Shown here in pieces: positions 8,456-16,613 of a DNA stretch of 64,000 bases (position 1 is the stretch's first letter; every line of letters starts with the position of its first letter). A program made the position numbers and the translations under genes. Below the pieces are notes generated by a model that searched no databases, had not been told where the DNA came from, and worked only from the letters and a program-made list of their open reading frames with translations. The DNA comes from an uncultured Roseburia sp. (lineage in GTDB: Bacteria > Bacillota > Clostridia > Lachnospirales > Lachnospiraceae): contig CAJTYI010000002.1 in NCBI GenBank assembly GCA_910584215.1, forward strand, positions 22,028 through 86,027, in the 5' to 3' direction.

Positions 8456-9940
8456 CTATGGTAAATAAGATATCTGTTTTGTTTTTTGGAAACAATAATC
8501 ACTTTCTCCCGGACTACCGACGACAATCAATGACGTAAACCGTCCGTCCGCCTGATAAGACGACTGGCATGTCATCTTGGTAATCAAAGCATCCATGGCA
8601 AAATTTGGATATCCGTCGCTTTGAATCTGCTTTTCAATCAAATCCATCATACGATAGGAAAGCTGTTTTTTTCCTTTTGCCCACAGCATCTGTTTTAAAT
8701 AATCCTGATAAGAAAAACCGTGCTCGCAATGCTTTGCTTTGGCTCCGCTATTAACTACCTGCATCATATCGGCAGTATCAGTTGTCCATTCCGCGCTGTT
8801 TTTTAGAAAAGATACCCGATCACCTGCCAAAAGCGCGCGCACATCGAGCAAACTCTCCACAAAAGCCCAGGCAGCCATAACGCCTACTTGCACTGCCCGG
8901 ACAACCGGTGGATTGGCCGAAGCTCCAGCCAAACTGGCGGCCGCCGCCATCGCCTCCGCCTTTTTCTTTGCATCAAGCGATATACTGCAAAAATTAGCCG
9001 CTTCCCGCATTAACAATAGGCGCTCTACCGCAGCCTCCAGATTTGCTCTGTCACCATTTTTGCCACACAGCACATATTCCAATTCATAGGCGAGCTGGCG
9101 ATCTGCCGCCGGACTAACAAAATCAGCTAGTACTGTCCCGCAATATTCCACCGCTAAAATTTTTTCCCCAAAGGAAGCATTGCTCGTATCATTACTGTTC
9201 CCTTTTCTCAATACCCTCTGTGAAACACACTGATTAAAATCTGCTGTCTTTTTCGATACAGACTCCAGATTTGGCACAACTAGACCCAAAACTGCCGTCT
9301 GCTTTAATTGCCGCGCCAACTCCAGCGGATTTTCGTTTCTCTCGGATGTCTGTGATGACGATATAACCTCCGCCGCTTCACTGCCTTCTGTTGCCTGTTC
9401 CTGAGCCTGCTTCCTGGCCTCCTCCACTGCCGCCAAACCCGATTCTACACCATCTTTCGCCTCAGACATCTCCTCCACCTGCTTATTTTGTTCATATTGC
9501 TGCTTTTTCTCCTGCAAAACGCTGGCGGGAAGCTTCTCTTTCATTGCTGCTGACGCCGCCTTGAGAAAAACCGAACCTTTCCCGTCAGTCAAAAGCTGGT
9601 ATTCACTGCAGCAAATATCACTGACTGTAAGCGAAAAAAAGCTGCCCCCAATTTCTCTTCTCTCTAAATTTTCCTGAAGCGCTTCCAAGTAAGCTCCTGT
9701 CACAAAATCTACGGAAAATTCGTCTGTCCCATAAGCTCCGTCCAGTGCAAGCACACCATAGTTCTGCCACAAGGCCGGCTGATATTGGGCAAAAACAGAA
9801 TCCATACAAAGTTGGGATACCCCCTCGGCCACTGTGTTTAATCCGTGTACATAGGCAGCCTCAAGCAGCGCAAACAAGAAAGATGCGATCAACATGATAG
9901 TCAGCGCAGCAAAAATTGTTATACTCCCCCGCTTTCTCAT
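8456..9940 (-). CDS. DUF5702-type Tad-locus surface protein (TadG-like)
   Basis: The 494-residue protein has an N-terminal membrane helix right after a basic start (MRKRGSITIFAALTIMLIASFLFALLEAAYVHG), the arrangement of TadG-like proteins. A long, largely helical extracytoplasmic region rich in Ala, Gln and Glu follows. It matches the DUF5702 class that accompanies clostridial Tad loci. Its ATG overlaps the stop of the Flp pilin gene in an ATGA junction, which indicates translational coupling. Its role is probably structural or anchoring at the pilus base; this is inferred from position. Confidence 0.75.
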   Translation of the reverse strand: MRKRGSITIFAALTIMLIASFLFALLEAAYVHGLNTVAEGVSQLCMDSVFAQYQPALWQNYGVLALDGAYGTDEFSVDFVTGAYLEALQENLERREIGGSFFSLTVSDICCSEYQLLTDGKGSVFLKAASAAMKEKLPASVLQEKKQQYEQNKQVEEMSEAKDGVESGLAAVEEARKQAQEQATEGSEAAEVISSSQTSERNENPLELARQLKQTAVLGLVVPNLESVSKKTADFNQCVSQRVLRKGNSNDTSNASFGEKILAVEYCGTVLADFVSPAADRQLAYELEYVLCGKNGDRANLEAAVERLLLMREAANFCSISLDAKKKAEAMAAAASLAGASANPPVVRAVQVGVMAAWAFVESLLDVRALLAGDRVSFLKNSAEWTTDTADMMQVVNSGAKAKHCEHGFSYQDYLKQMLWAKGKKQLSYRMMDLIEKQIQSDGYPNFAMDALITKMTCQSSYQADGRFTSLIVVGSPGESDYCFQKTKQISYLP

Positions 9941-10107
9941 TTTATTTTCTTAACCCCTGTATTGATGGTTTTGAAAATCGTATTAACGACGCCTTGTATC
10001 TTGTCTTGAAACAAAGCTACCAGCCCGATCAATACAACCACAATCAAGATCAGCTCCACGACACCAACACCATCCTCTTCTTTTAAAAACTCCATAAATC
10101 CACGCAT
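9937..10107 (-). CDS. Flp-type major pilin
   Basis: This 56-residue protein is the likely Tad/Flp pilus subunit. It reads MRGFMEFLKEEDGVGVVELI followed by a long hydrophobic helix (LIVVVLIGLVALF) and a short polar end. The Gly-x-x-x-x-Glu arrangement in DGVGVVELI fits prepilin peptidase cleavage. A perfect GAGGAGG stands before the ATG, consistent with high expression. The stop overlaps the start of the DUF5702 gene. Confidence 0.82.
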   Translation of the reverse strand: MRGFMEFLKEEDGVGVVELILIVVVLIGLVALFQDKIQGVVNTIFKTINTGVKKIK

Positions 10108-10178
10108 AATAATAACCTCCTCTTTTCATATACAATCCATAATTGATAGGTAAAAAATTGTTGCTGCTAGTCTTTCCC

Positions 10179-11456
10179 TCACATTTGAAAAGACAGCAGC
10201 GCAGGCACCAATAATATCGTCATCATCACCAATAACAGCGCCATCATCGGAAACAACATTTTTGTCCCCGCTTCCTCCCCATACTTTTTCGCTAGACTCC
10301 TGCGCTCTTCAAACGCGGCTTCCGCCTCCTGCAACAGCAGCTCCATTAACCTGTGATTTCCTTTTTTCATATTCTGCGCCAGAATATTGCCCAGTCTCCG
10401 ATAACGCTGCAAACCGCACCGTTCTCCAAAGTGCTGGTATGCTTTCAGTTCGCCGGCTCCGCTTTGTATCTCATGCACAGTCAGACACATCTCCTCATAA
10501 GCTGGCAGAATTTCTCTGTGCCCTTTCATTTTTCCTTTCGCATAGGAAGAAACAATACGTTCCCATGCGCCGGACAAAGACATGCCCGCCCCCAAAAGCA
10601 GCGCTAATTTGCTCACAATATCAGGATATTCCAATAAGAGCTCCTTTTCTCTCTTTTTTTTCTTTTCCCGCTGCCTGTTCTGCTCTGCGGCAGGCAGCAA
10701 AAGTGCCACAATTACGCCGAACAATACTATTTTTTCAGGCATAAAATTATTTGGAACGGAAAAAGTTACCGGTATTTCCATGATTTTCTCTGGCAATGTC
10801 AAATATTGTGTCCCCCGCCGTTCTCCTTCTCGGTTTATCACTTGTATAAGCGTCTCGGCAAACAGCTCGCTCCGGCTCAATTTCTTCGGATAGACTCGAA
10901 TTGGAAAACGATAGATGCTCTGACTGTCCCCGCAAGTGAGTGTGACTGAAGCCTCGGTCACTATTCCTTCCTCAGGCATCATCTGCATGACAATGTTTCC
11001 ACGATAGTCAATCACTTCATCCTTAAACTTCCACTCCGCCTCTACTAGCCCGCTCTGATAACTGCTGCGCAATACAACTGAGCGATCGATCTTGTCAACA
11101 GACTCATTTTCACCGGGAAATTCCACTGTAATCTCCTCTTTGGCTGCCGCAAGATACTGTTGCTCCTGGGCAGCCGTCAACCGCTGTTCTGGGACAGTCA
11201 AGACCAGTTCTGCCCTTTCTTTACCCGTCCTCGCCACGATACGCTGCTCATAATCGCCCTCTCCGACCGGATTTCGCGCAAGGCGTATCCCTTCCGTCAA
11301 GACAGGCGCTTGCCACGCGCCAATCGCACTAAGAAGTCCAAACACACTGGCTGCCAAAACTAAGAGCAATGACTTTTTTAAAATAGGAGACAACCGTTTT
11401 CGCCAAACGAGCAGCAAAAGCACAACAAATAAAATGAGTACAGTACACAAAATCAT
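10179..11456 (-). CDS. TadC-like pilus assembly inner-membrane protein
   Basis: The 425-residue protein carries a GspF/T2SSF-type domain in its C-terminal half: LLLEYPDIVSKLALLLGAGM, then helices up to the final membrane segment MMALLLVMMTILLVPALLSF. The N-terminus has two membrane helices (residues 1-20 and about 28-46). Between them lies an extracytoplasmic insert of roughly 190 residues that is longer than in classical TadC. It forms the inner-membrane platform for the TadA motor together with the TadB-like protein encoded just upstream. Confidence 0.8.
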   Translation of the reverse strand: MILCTVLILFVVLLLLVWRKRLSPILKKSLLLVLAASVFGLLSAIGAWQAPVLTEGIRLARNPVGEGDYEQRIVARTGKERAELVLTVPEQRLTAAQEQQYLAAAKEEITVEFPGENESVDKIDRSVVLRSSYQSGLVEAEWKFKDEVIDYRGNIVMQMMPEEGIVTEASVTLTCGDSQSIYRFPIRVYPKKLSRSELFAETLIQVINREGERRGTQYLTLPEKIMEIPVTFSVPNNFMPEKIVLFGVIVALLLPAAEQNRQREKKKKREKELLLEYPDIVSKLALLLGAGMSLSGAWERIVSSYAKGKMKGHREILPAYEEMCLTVHEIQSGAGELKAYQHFGERCGLQRYRRLGNILAQNMKKGNHRLMELLLQEAEAAFEERRSLAKKYGEEAGTKMLFPMMALLLVMMTILLVPALLSFQM

Positions 11457-11543
11457 TCGACACCACTCCTCCTTTCTACTTTTGCGGCAATGCGATAAGC
11501 AATTCGCGCAGGCAATTCCGCATCAACCATCAACCATCTACGA

Positions 11544-12287
11544 TTATACTTTTATGTTCATCACTTTCCCAGACCACCAGACAGCCGCCGCATAAACCGC
11601 CAGCGCTGCCGTCATCAGTAACACTCCAGAAAGGTTCCCATACAACGGTTCTAAAAATCCCCTAGAGGTAAAATTGATGTAGGCCAGCAAAAGCAGTGGC
11701 ATTATATACATAATCTTACTCTCAAACTTTTTTCCGGCTATGGCTGTCTGAATCTCCTGTTCAACTTCTATTTTTGCACCTAAACGCTGTACAGTGGTCC
11801 GTATAATCGCTACAAAATCACCGCCACTGCGCTTGGCAAACGAAAATATTTCCGCAAAACTCTCAATATCTTCGCATCCGCTGCGAAGCGCAAAGCCAGT
11901 CAACGCTTCTTCCAACGGCTGATTCATGCTGACTAAGCTGTTGATTTGTATAAATTCCTTGACAATCGGCTGCTGCTTGCCATAGAGCATCATAAGATCA
12001 TGCTCCGCCTCCTTCCAGGCATTTTCCATAGAATATCCCGCCAAAAGTGCAGCCGCCACTGCCATCATTCCCTCTTTGAAGCCAGATAACAGCAAATTTC
12101 TTTGTCTTGCTCCACGATAATTCTTATAAACCCTCAAAACATATCCGTACACGAATGGCAGCAGCAATAGCCCTAAAATGCTGCGGTAAAACAGCCAGGC
12201 GACTGCCAGGGCAAATGCAGCGGCAACCCCAACGCACCATACATAATCCGCTATCTTACATTTGTATTTCCTGTAATCCATCCCCAC
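11544..12287 (-). CDS. TadB-like pilus assembly inner-membrane protein
   Basis: The 247-residue protein has a T2SSF-type fold: two N-terminal membrane helices, the segment LLSGFKEGMMAVAAALLAGYSMENAWKEAE, the cytoplasmic region FAKRSGGDFVAIIRTTVQRLGA and two C-terminal helices. It pairs with the TadC-like protein in the platform. The ATG is preceded by GGAGGTGTGGGG. Between this gene and tadA lies a roughly 200-base repeat array. Confidence 0.82.
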   Translation of the reverse strand: MGMDYRKYKCKIADYVWCVGVAAAFALAVAWLFYRSILGLLLLPFVYGYVLRVYKNYRGARQRNLLLSGFKEGMMAVAAALLAGYSMENAWKEAEHDLMMLYGKQQPIVKEFIQINSLVSMNQPLEEALTGFALRSGCEDIESFAEIFSFAKRSGGDFVAIIRTTVQRLGAKIEVEQEIQTAIAGKKFESKIMYIMPLLLLAYINFTSRGFLEPLYGNLSGVLLMTAALAVYAAAVWWSGKVMNIKV

Positions 12288-12295
12288 ACCTCCGA

Positions 12296-12496
12296 ATTCT
12301 GACTACACAAAATCAATTGTATTCTGTCTACTCTGAATATCCCGCGTTCTGTCTACACAAAATCAATTGTGTTCTGTCTACGTCGGATATCCCGCGTTCT
12401 GTCTAAACAAAATCAATTGTGTTCTGTCTACATCGGATATCCCGCGTTCTATCTACACAAGATCGTATTCTGTCTACTCTGGATATCCCGCGTTCC
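12296..12496. repeat. Alternating 11-nt repeat / 14-nt spacer array between tadA and tadB
   Basis: On the minus strand the 11-mer GTAGACAGAAC occurs eight times (plus-strand starts 12296, 12321, 12346, 12371, 12396, 12421, 12446, 12467), almost always every 25 bases. Two kinds of 14-nt spacer alternate strictly. One contains CAATTG and the other GGATATCC, so the higher-order period is 50 bases. The first copy carries one change; the last interval is 21 bases. The array supplies the last codons and the stop codon of tadA. Confidence 0.9.
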
Positions 12497-13691
12497 GCCA
12501 CTTATCTGTATGCTGCAGACGTCCGACTTTCTGCAGCTCTCCACATACGTTCCCGTGATCAATCCCCGTCTGTACAAAACGAAATATTTCATTGAGTACC
12601 ACCTCCCCCTCAAACACGCCTGTCACCTCTGTGATGCTTAACACCCTGCGGCTTTTATCGCGCAGCCTGCCCAGATGGACCAAAATATCGATGCCCGACG
12701 CAATCTGACTTCGGACGGCAGCGAGCGGTAAATCCATTCCCATCAACACCATCGTCTCCAGACGACTTAGCATATCGCGGCAAGAATTTGCATGGCCGGT
12801 GGAAAGACTGCCGTCATGACCGGTATTCATAGCCTGCAAGACATCCAATGCCTCTGCGCCGCGACATTCGCCAACAATAATCCGTTCCGGCCTCATTCGG
12901 AGCGCTGCTTTAATCAGATCGCGTATCGTAATCGGCGCCACACCCTCGGTGTTTGAATTCCTCGTCTCCAAGCGAACTAGATTTGGTTTTTCCACCAGCT
13001 GCAATTCAGCCGCATCTTCAATAGTTATGATGCGTTCCTCCCCCGGTATAAATTGAGACAGGGCGTTGAGAAATGTTGTCTTTCCTGAGCCTGTCCCGCC
13101 TGATACAAAAATGTTATATCCCGCTCCAACTAACAGGGAGAGCATTTTAGCGGCATCGGCCGAAATAGAACCGCACCGGACTAAAGATTCCATCAAAATC
13201 GGATTTTTCGGAAATTTTCGGATTGAAATGGCCGAACCATCCAGCGACACCGGTTCCAATACAATATTGACGCGGGAGCCGTCCGACAATCTCACATCGA
13301 CGATGGGGGACGCCTCATTGACCATGCGATTGCTGCTCGCCACGATCTGCTGTATCACGTCGTTCAGCTTCTCCTTTGAGGAAAACTGCCGTTTGTCCCG
13401 GTGCATCTTTCCGCCCTTTTCATAAAAGATACGGGATGCGCCATTGACCATAATTTCCGTTATCTCGTCATCCTCCAACAGCTCCTGAATCACATCCAGT
13501 TTGCGCAGGGCGTTAAACAGCGCCTTTTCCAGGCTTTCCCGCTCATTTAATCCAAGCATTTTCTGCCTGGCATATACAGCGGTCTTTTCCTCCACCATGC
13601 GATATACATCCTCATCTACAAGCTCCTGATTGAGATCTATTTCTTCCAAAATCTGTGCCTGCAGTTCTCTCACTGTCTTGGACTGTTCCAC
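12474..13691 (-). CDS. tadA: TadA/CpaF secretion ATPase
   Basis: This 405-residue cytoplasmic hexameric ATPase powers Tad pilus assembly. Walker A is FVSGGTGSGKTTFLNAL (about residue 195). The Asp box is IITIEDAAELQL, Walker B RMRPERIIVGECRGAEALD, and the His box GHDGSLSTGHANS. An N-terminal helical domain precedes the core. It starts with GTG (13689-13691) behind GGAAGGGGG and overlaps the CpaE-like gene by 22 bases. The last eight residues (RNAGYPE and stop) are encoded by the repeat array, so the native C-terminus has probably been altered. Confidence 0.93.
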   Translation of the reverse strand: MEQSKTVRELQAQILEEIDLNQELVDEDVYRMVEEKTAVYARQKMLGLNERESLEKALFNALRKLDVIQELLEDDEITEIMVNGASRIFYEKGGKMHRDKRQFSSKEKLNDVIQQIVASSNRMVNEASPIVDVRLSDGSRVNIVLEPVSLDGSAISIRKFPKNPILMESLVRCGSISADAAKMLSLLVGAGYNIFVSGGTGSGKTTFLNALSQFIPGEERIITIEDAAELQLVEKPNLVRLETRNSNTEGVAPITIRDLIKAALRMRPERIIVGECRGAEALDVLQAMNTGHDGSLSTGHANSCRDMLSRLETMVLMGMDLPLAAVRSQIASGIDILVHLGRLRDKSRRVLSITEVTGVFEGEVVLNEIFRFVQTGIDHGNVCGELQKVGRLQHTDKWRNAGYPE

Positions 13692-14725
13692 TCTTTGCCC
13701 CCTTCCAGATAGCTGCGCACATAATCGCCAAAATCACTATAATTTAGCTGACGCAGCACATCCATACCACCTTGGATGCCCTTCGCGCTGTAGGGAAGAT
13801 TCACAAAACAGAGTTGTTGTCCGAACCGTTCTCCTACCGTCTCCTCGAGATATTTCATAAAATGATTTTTCCTACACTCATAGTAAAATCCCTGGCGCAT
13901 TGGGCAATACACTACACTGCAAAGCTTAAGCATCTCCGAAAACTTTGCCAAACCGTCGCCAAAATCAAGTAACAGCATCTCAAAATCGGTATTTTGCACG
14001 ATAAACGCTATGACTGCTGTCAAATCCTCCATCGTCATTTCTCTCAGGTTGGCCGGATTATAAAACGGAGCAATATAGGAAATACCTTCGCTTTGATATA
14101 CACATTGATAAAAGGTCTCCGGCTTTAGACGGCCTTTTCGCAGCTTTATCAGCAGATCTCCCAGATCGCGCTCTCCCTCAAGGTCAAACAATTCCACAAA
14201 ACCGGAACATGCGATGAGATTTATATAGAGCACTTTCCTTCCCGCCGCTGCCTGCTGCCTTGCCAATACCATAGAAAACGGCATTTGCATCTCATGCCCG
14301 CAGGGAGAATAGACACCAATCACTTCCGTGTGCAAAAGTTTGTATTCGTTCCCATCCCGTAATATACTTTTTTGTGACAAAGCAATTATTTCGTGCAGTA
14401 TTGTCTCCATACTCTGATAGCGAAAGACGCACGGCATCTTTTCGCACCCATCCTGATAATTGCCTGCCTCACCTACCTGTGAACACGCTTCCGCCAGATA
14501 AAGAACGGGAAACCGGCGTTCCCAGAGCGCCTTAGCCAGCGTGAGAAAGCCGCTGCCGACTAAAACGAGATCAAACTGGCAATGCATCGCGCCTTCCACG
14601 AAATGCTTTACATCCGAAAATACATGAACCGCGATCTCCTCGGCCTTATGCTCCATCAGATAGGTCACAAAGCGTTCCTGATATTCCTCCTCCTCTTCGC
14701 AAAAGGCAATCGTAATTTTATGCAA
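13670..14725 (-). CDS. CpaE/TadZ-like localisation protein with a degenerate P-loop
   Basis: The 351-residue protein has a receiver-like N-terminal ~110 residues (MHKITIAFCEEEEEYQERF; FDLVLVGSGFL). A MinD/ParA-like domain follows: VIGVYSPCGHEMQMPFSMVLARQ at the P-loop position and MLLLDFGDGLAKF at the Walker B position. The P-loop lacks the usual Lys and Ser/Thr. TadZ/CpaE proteins position the pilus machine at the cell pole. It overlaps both neighbours by a few bases, so it is in one translational unit with tadA and the prepilin peptidase. Confidence 0.72.
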   Translation of the reverse strand: MHKITIAFCEEEEEYQERFVTYLMEHKAEEIAVHVFSDVKHFVEGAMHCQFDLVLVGSGFLTLAKALWERRFPVLYLAEACSQVGEAGNYQDGCEKMPCVFRYQSMETILHEIIALSQKSILRDGNEYKLLHTEVIGVYSPCGHEMQMPFSMVLARQQAAAGRKVLYINLIACSGFVELFDLEGERDLGDLLIKLRKGRLKPETFYQCVYQSEGISYIAPFYNPANLREMTMEDLTAVIAFIVQNTDFEMLLLDFGDGLAKFSEMLKLCSVVYCPMRQGFYYECRKNHFMKYLEETVGERFGQQLCFVNLPYSAKGIQGGMDVLRQLNYSDFGDYVRSYLEGGKEWNSPRQ

Positions 14726-15161
14726 TTGTACACCTCCAGATTGTGATAAGATAACTTGTCAAAATAAAAATTGAGAAATGTATCTGAGTTTTTGCTTTCC
14801 AGTCATAGGTTCCCTTACATTTTCGATACAGAATCTTACATACGCCCGCGGCTGCGGCTGCAATAAGCGCAGTCAAAATTAATCCCATAATCTGGCGCAA
14901 CGAAAAATAACAGGCAGTAACGGAAAACAATTTGATATCACCCGCGCCCAACACGCGCAGCTGAAATAAAAGATATAATAAGATAACCGGTATAGAAATA
15001 TTTACGAGACCGTAAATCAGTCCTGCGGCTCCTTCCCACACGTAACGGCAGACAAGTCCGCACAATAATCCGAAAGCAATCAGCCGGTTACTGATTCGAT
15101 ACTCCCGGAAATCCTCAATCACTGCCGCCAGCAGTACGGGCAGCGCTATGAGGCATCTCAT
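14718..15161 (-). CDS. Prepilin peptidase TadV/CpaA, A24 family
   Basis: This 147-residue membrane aspartyl protease processes Flp prepilins. The first Asp lies in AAVIEDFREYRISNRL and the second in FQLRVLGAGDIKLFSV (GxGD). Four to five hydrophobic segments are visible. It is the first gene of the Tad cluster, which then runs leftwards to 5633 with short gaps or overlaps. The ATG overlaps a GGGGGA purine stretch that is close to the start, so initiation strength is uncertain. Confidence 0.85.
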   Translation of the reverse strand: MRCLIALPVLLAAVIEDFREYRISNRLIAFGLLCGLVCRYVWEGAAGLIYGLVNISIPVILLYLLFQLRVLGAGDIKLFSVTACYFSLRQIMGLILTALIAAAAAGVCKILYRKCKGTYDWKAKTQIHFSIFILTSYLITIWRCTIA

Positions 15162-15266
15162 TCCCCCAATTCATCACCTCTTTCATTAGTTTGTGAATTG
15201 GATTATAGCAACTGTATGATCTTTTGTCCATTGCTTTCACAATATTCGTGTTTTTTTGTCACATTA

Positions 15267-15512
15267 TCACAAAAATTTGCAGGCACTAACCGCATACAAT
15301 AGCAAAACACCGCCAAAACCAAGGCCTCCGGTTGTCAAAAGGCTTACCATATTCCATCCCACAAAAAGATCAATCTGCCGCTTGGCCAAAAACTGATTGA
15401 TGTAATAAATACTCCCCATGCCAAGCACCATGCGCAGTATGACCCAAAATAACATATTCCATAACCTGCGCGTCAGCTCTTCGCGCGTAAAACTCCCCCA
15501 AAAATCTCTCAT
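15267..15512 (-). CDS. bofA: BofA-family pro-sigma-K processing inhibitor
   Basis: The 81-residue membrane protein matches BofA, which with SpoIVFA holds the SpoIVFB protease inactive in the outer forespore membrane until engulfment signalling. Two hydrophobic segments are seen (residues about 18-38 and 55-78). The C-terminal family stretch is NMVSLLTTGGLGFGGVLLLYA. The gene supports a spore-forming host. It is separated from the Tad cluster by about 100 bases and points away from the yaaL-like gene. Confidence 0.72.
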   Translation of the reverse strand: MRDFWGSFTREELTRRLWNMLFWVILRMVLGMGSIYYINQFLAKRQIDLFVGWNMVSLLTTGGLGFGGVLLLYAVSACKFL

Positions 15513-15773
15513 AAGATAACCACGCCTTTCTTAAACCTGAAATTTTTGCACTGTTCTCTTAAAAAATAACCATTGTAACTGTTATGATATCTTTATTCAT
15601 ACCTTCCACTGTTTATGACAAAATACTATTTTGAGGCCATGCTGCATAGCAGAACAAAATACCCGTTCGTTTCCGGAAAATGACACCTCATTCGATTCAC
15701 ACTTTTTCCCTAAATTTGAATAGAATGGAAACTGCCTGACTATACTTATAAGAGAAGAGGAGGAGCTTTGCAT

Positions 15774-16001
15774 ATGCGTCTATTTAAATCAGCCCCACCA
15801 AGAGATGAACATTACACTTTACTTATGAAAGATCTCCACCAGACCACCGTTGCCCTGCAGGATGCCTACAGCAACCTCTCGAATGCCGTAGACCCGGATC
15901 TGATCGACTGTTATATCTACCAGCTCAACTCTGTACAAATGCGCTACAAATTTCTGTTAGCATCATTAAAATCCTATAAAGCAGATATGCCGGTGACATA
16001 G
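15774..16001 (+). CDS. YaaL-like DUF2508 protein
   Basis: The 75-residue protein (MRLFKSAPPRDEHYTLLMKD...) matches the DUF2508/YaaL group, small helical proteins found next to bofA in Bacillus and Clostridia. Function is unknown. ATG 15774 lies eight bases after AGGAGGAG and is preferred over the in-frame TTG at 15768. In Bacillus subtilis yaaL and bofA are co-directional; here they diverge. Confidence 0.72.
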   Translation: MRLFKSAPPRDEHYTLLMKDLHQTTVALQDAYSNLSNAVDPDLIDCYIYQLNSVQMRYKFLLASLKSYKADMPVT

Positions 16002-16043
16002 GCGTCTGTCACCTGAAATCGAGTAGAAAAGGACCAAAAAAGA

Positions 16044-16072
16044 GGATTCCTATGCAAGGAATCCCCTTTTTT
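16044..16072. terminator. Bidirectional terminator between yaaL and the fliS-like gene
   Basis: The stem 16044-16051 with 16057-16064 is followed on the plus side by CCTTTTTT, and T-rich sequence also follows on the minus side. It overlaps the last codons of the fliS-like gene. Confidence 0.6.
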
Positions 16073-16529
16073 GGCTGTTGATATCCTGATATGTCTCTGT
16101 CACATCGTTCCTGCCATAAGTATAACCTGCAAAAACCTGCTCCGCATTTTGCATCAGCGGCTGGGAATGATCTGACTTCGCTACCTCTACAAAGCTGGCA
16201 TAAAGCTTACGCATAAGGCGCACCGCCTCACCGGCGCTGTTGAACTGGCGCTTATAGATCGCCATCGCAATCCCTTCTCTGCAATACACATAGATCCGGT
16301 AAAGATCTTTTGCCATATCCTGTGAAAAATCAAGGGCGCCAATCAGCTCATTTACGGCGCGCTCCCCGCCGCGAAGCGCGCTCTTGTAGCTTTCCCAGTC
16401 CTCCGCGGCGCAGGCAGCTTCCGCCTCCTCCAAATATGCAAAGAAAATATCATACACTACGACTACAAGTCCACTGCGGTTGCACTGGCTGACTCGTCTG
16501 GTAAATTCCGAAATTTTTTCTTTCCTCAA
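16050..16529 (-). CDS. FliS-like flagellin export chaperone
   Basis: The 159-residue all-helical protein matches FliS, which binds the flagellin C-terminus in the cytosol and prevents premature polymerisation. Typical FliS features are VVYDIFFAYLEEAEAAC, the middle stretch NELIGALDFSQDMAKDLYRIYVYCREGIA and a helical C-terminal half. A TTG start (16527-16529) is supported by GGAGG seven bases ahead. The gene lies about 85 bases downstream of flagellin on the same strand, fitting the partner role. It is more divergent than standard FliS, so a FliS-like label is used. Confidence 0.75.
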   Translation of the reverse strand: MRKEKISEFTRRVSQCNRSGLVVVVYDIFFAYLEEAEAACAAEDWESYKSALRGGERAVNELIGALDFSQDMAKDLYRIYVYCREGIAMAIYKRQFNSAGEAVRLMRKLYASFVEVAKSDHSQPLMQNAEQVFAGYTYGRNDVTETYQDINSQKRGFLA

Positions 16530-16613
16530 AAAAATCCTCCTTAAAGCCGGTTCCTACAAGATTGACCCAGGCACTCCAACGTCCCGCGCAAATCACTGCG
16601 ATTTACAAGTAGT

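Noticed and set aside
12296..12496. CRISPR array
   Set aside because: Repeats are 11 nt, spacers 14 nt and only two spacer types alternate. There is no leader and no cas gene in the window.
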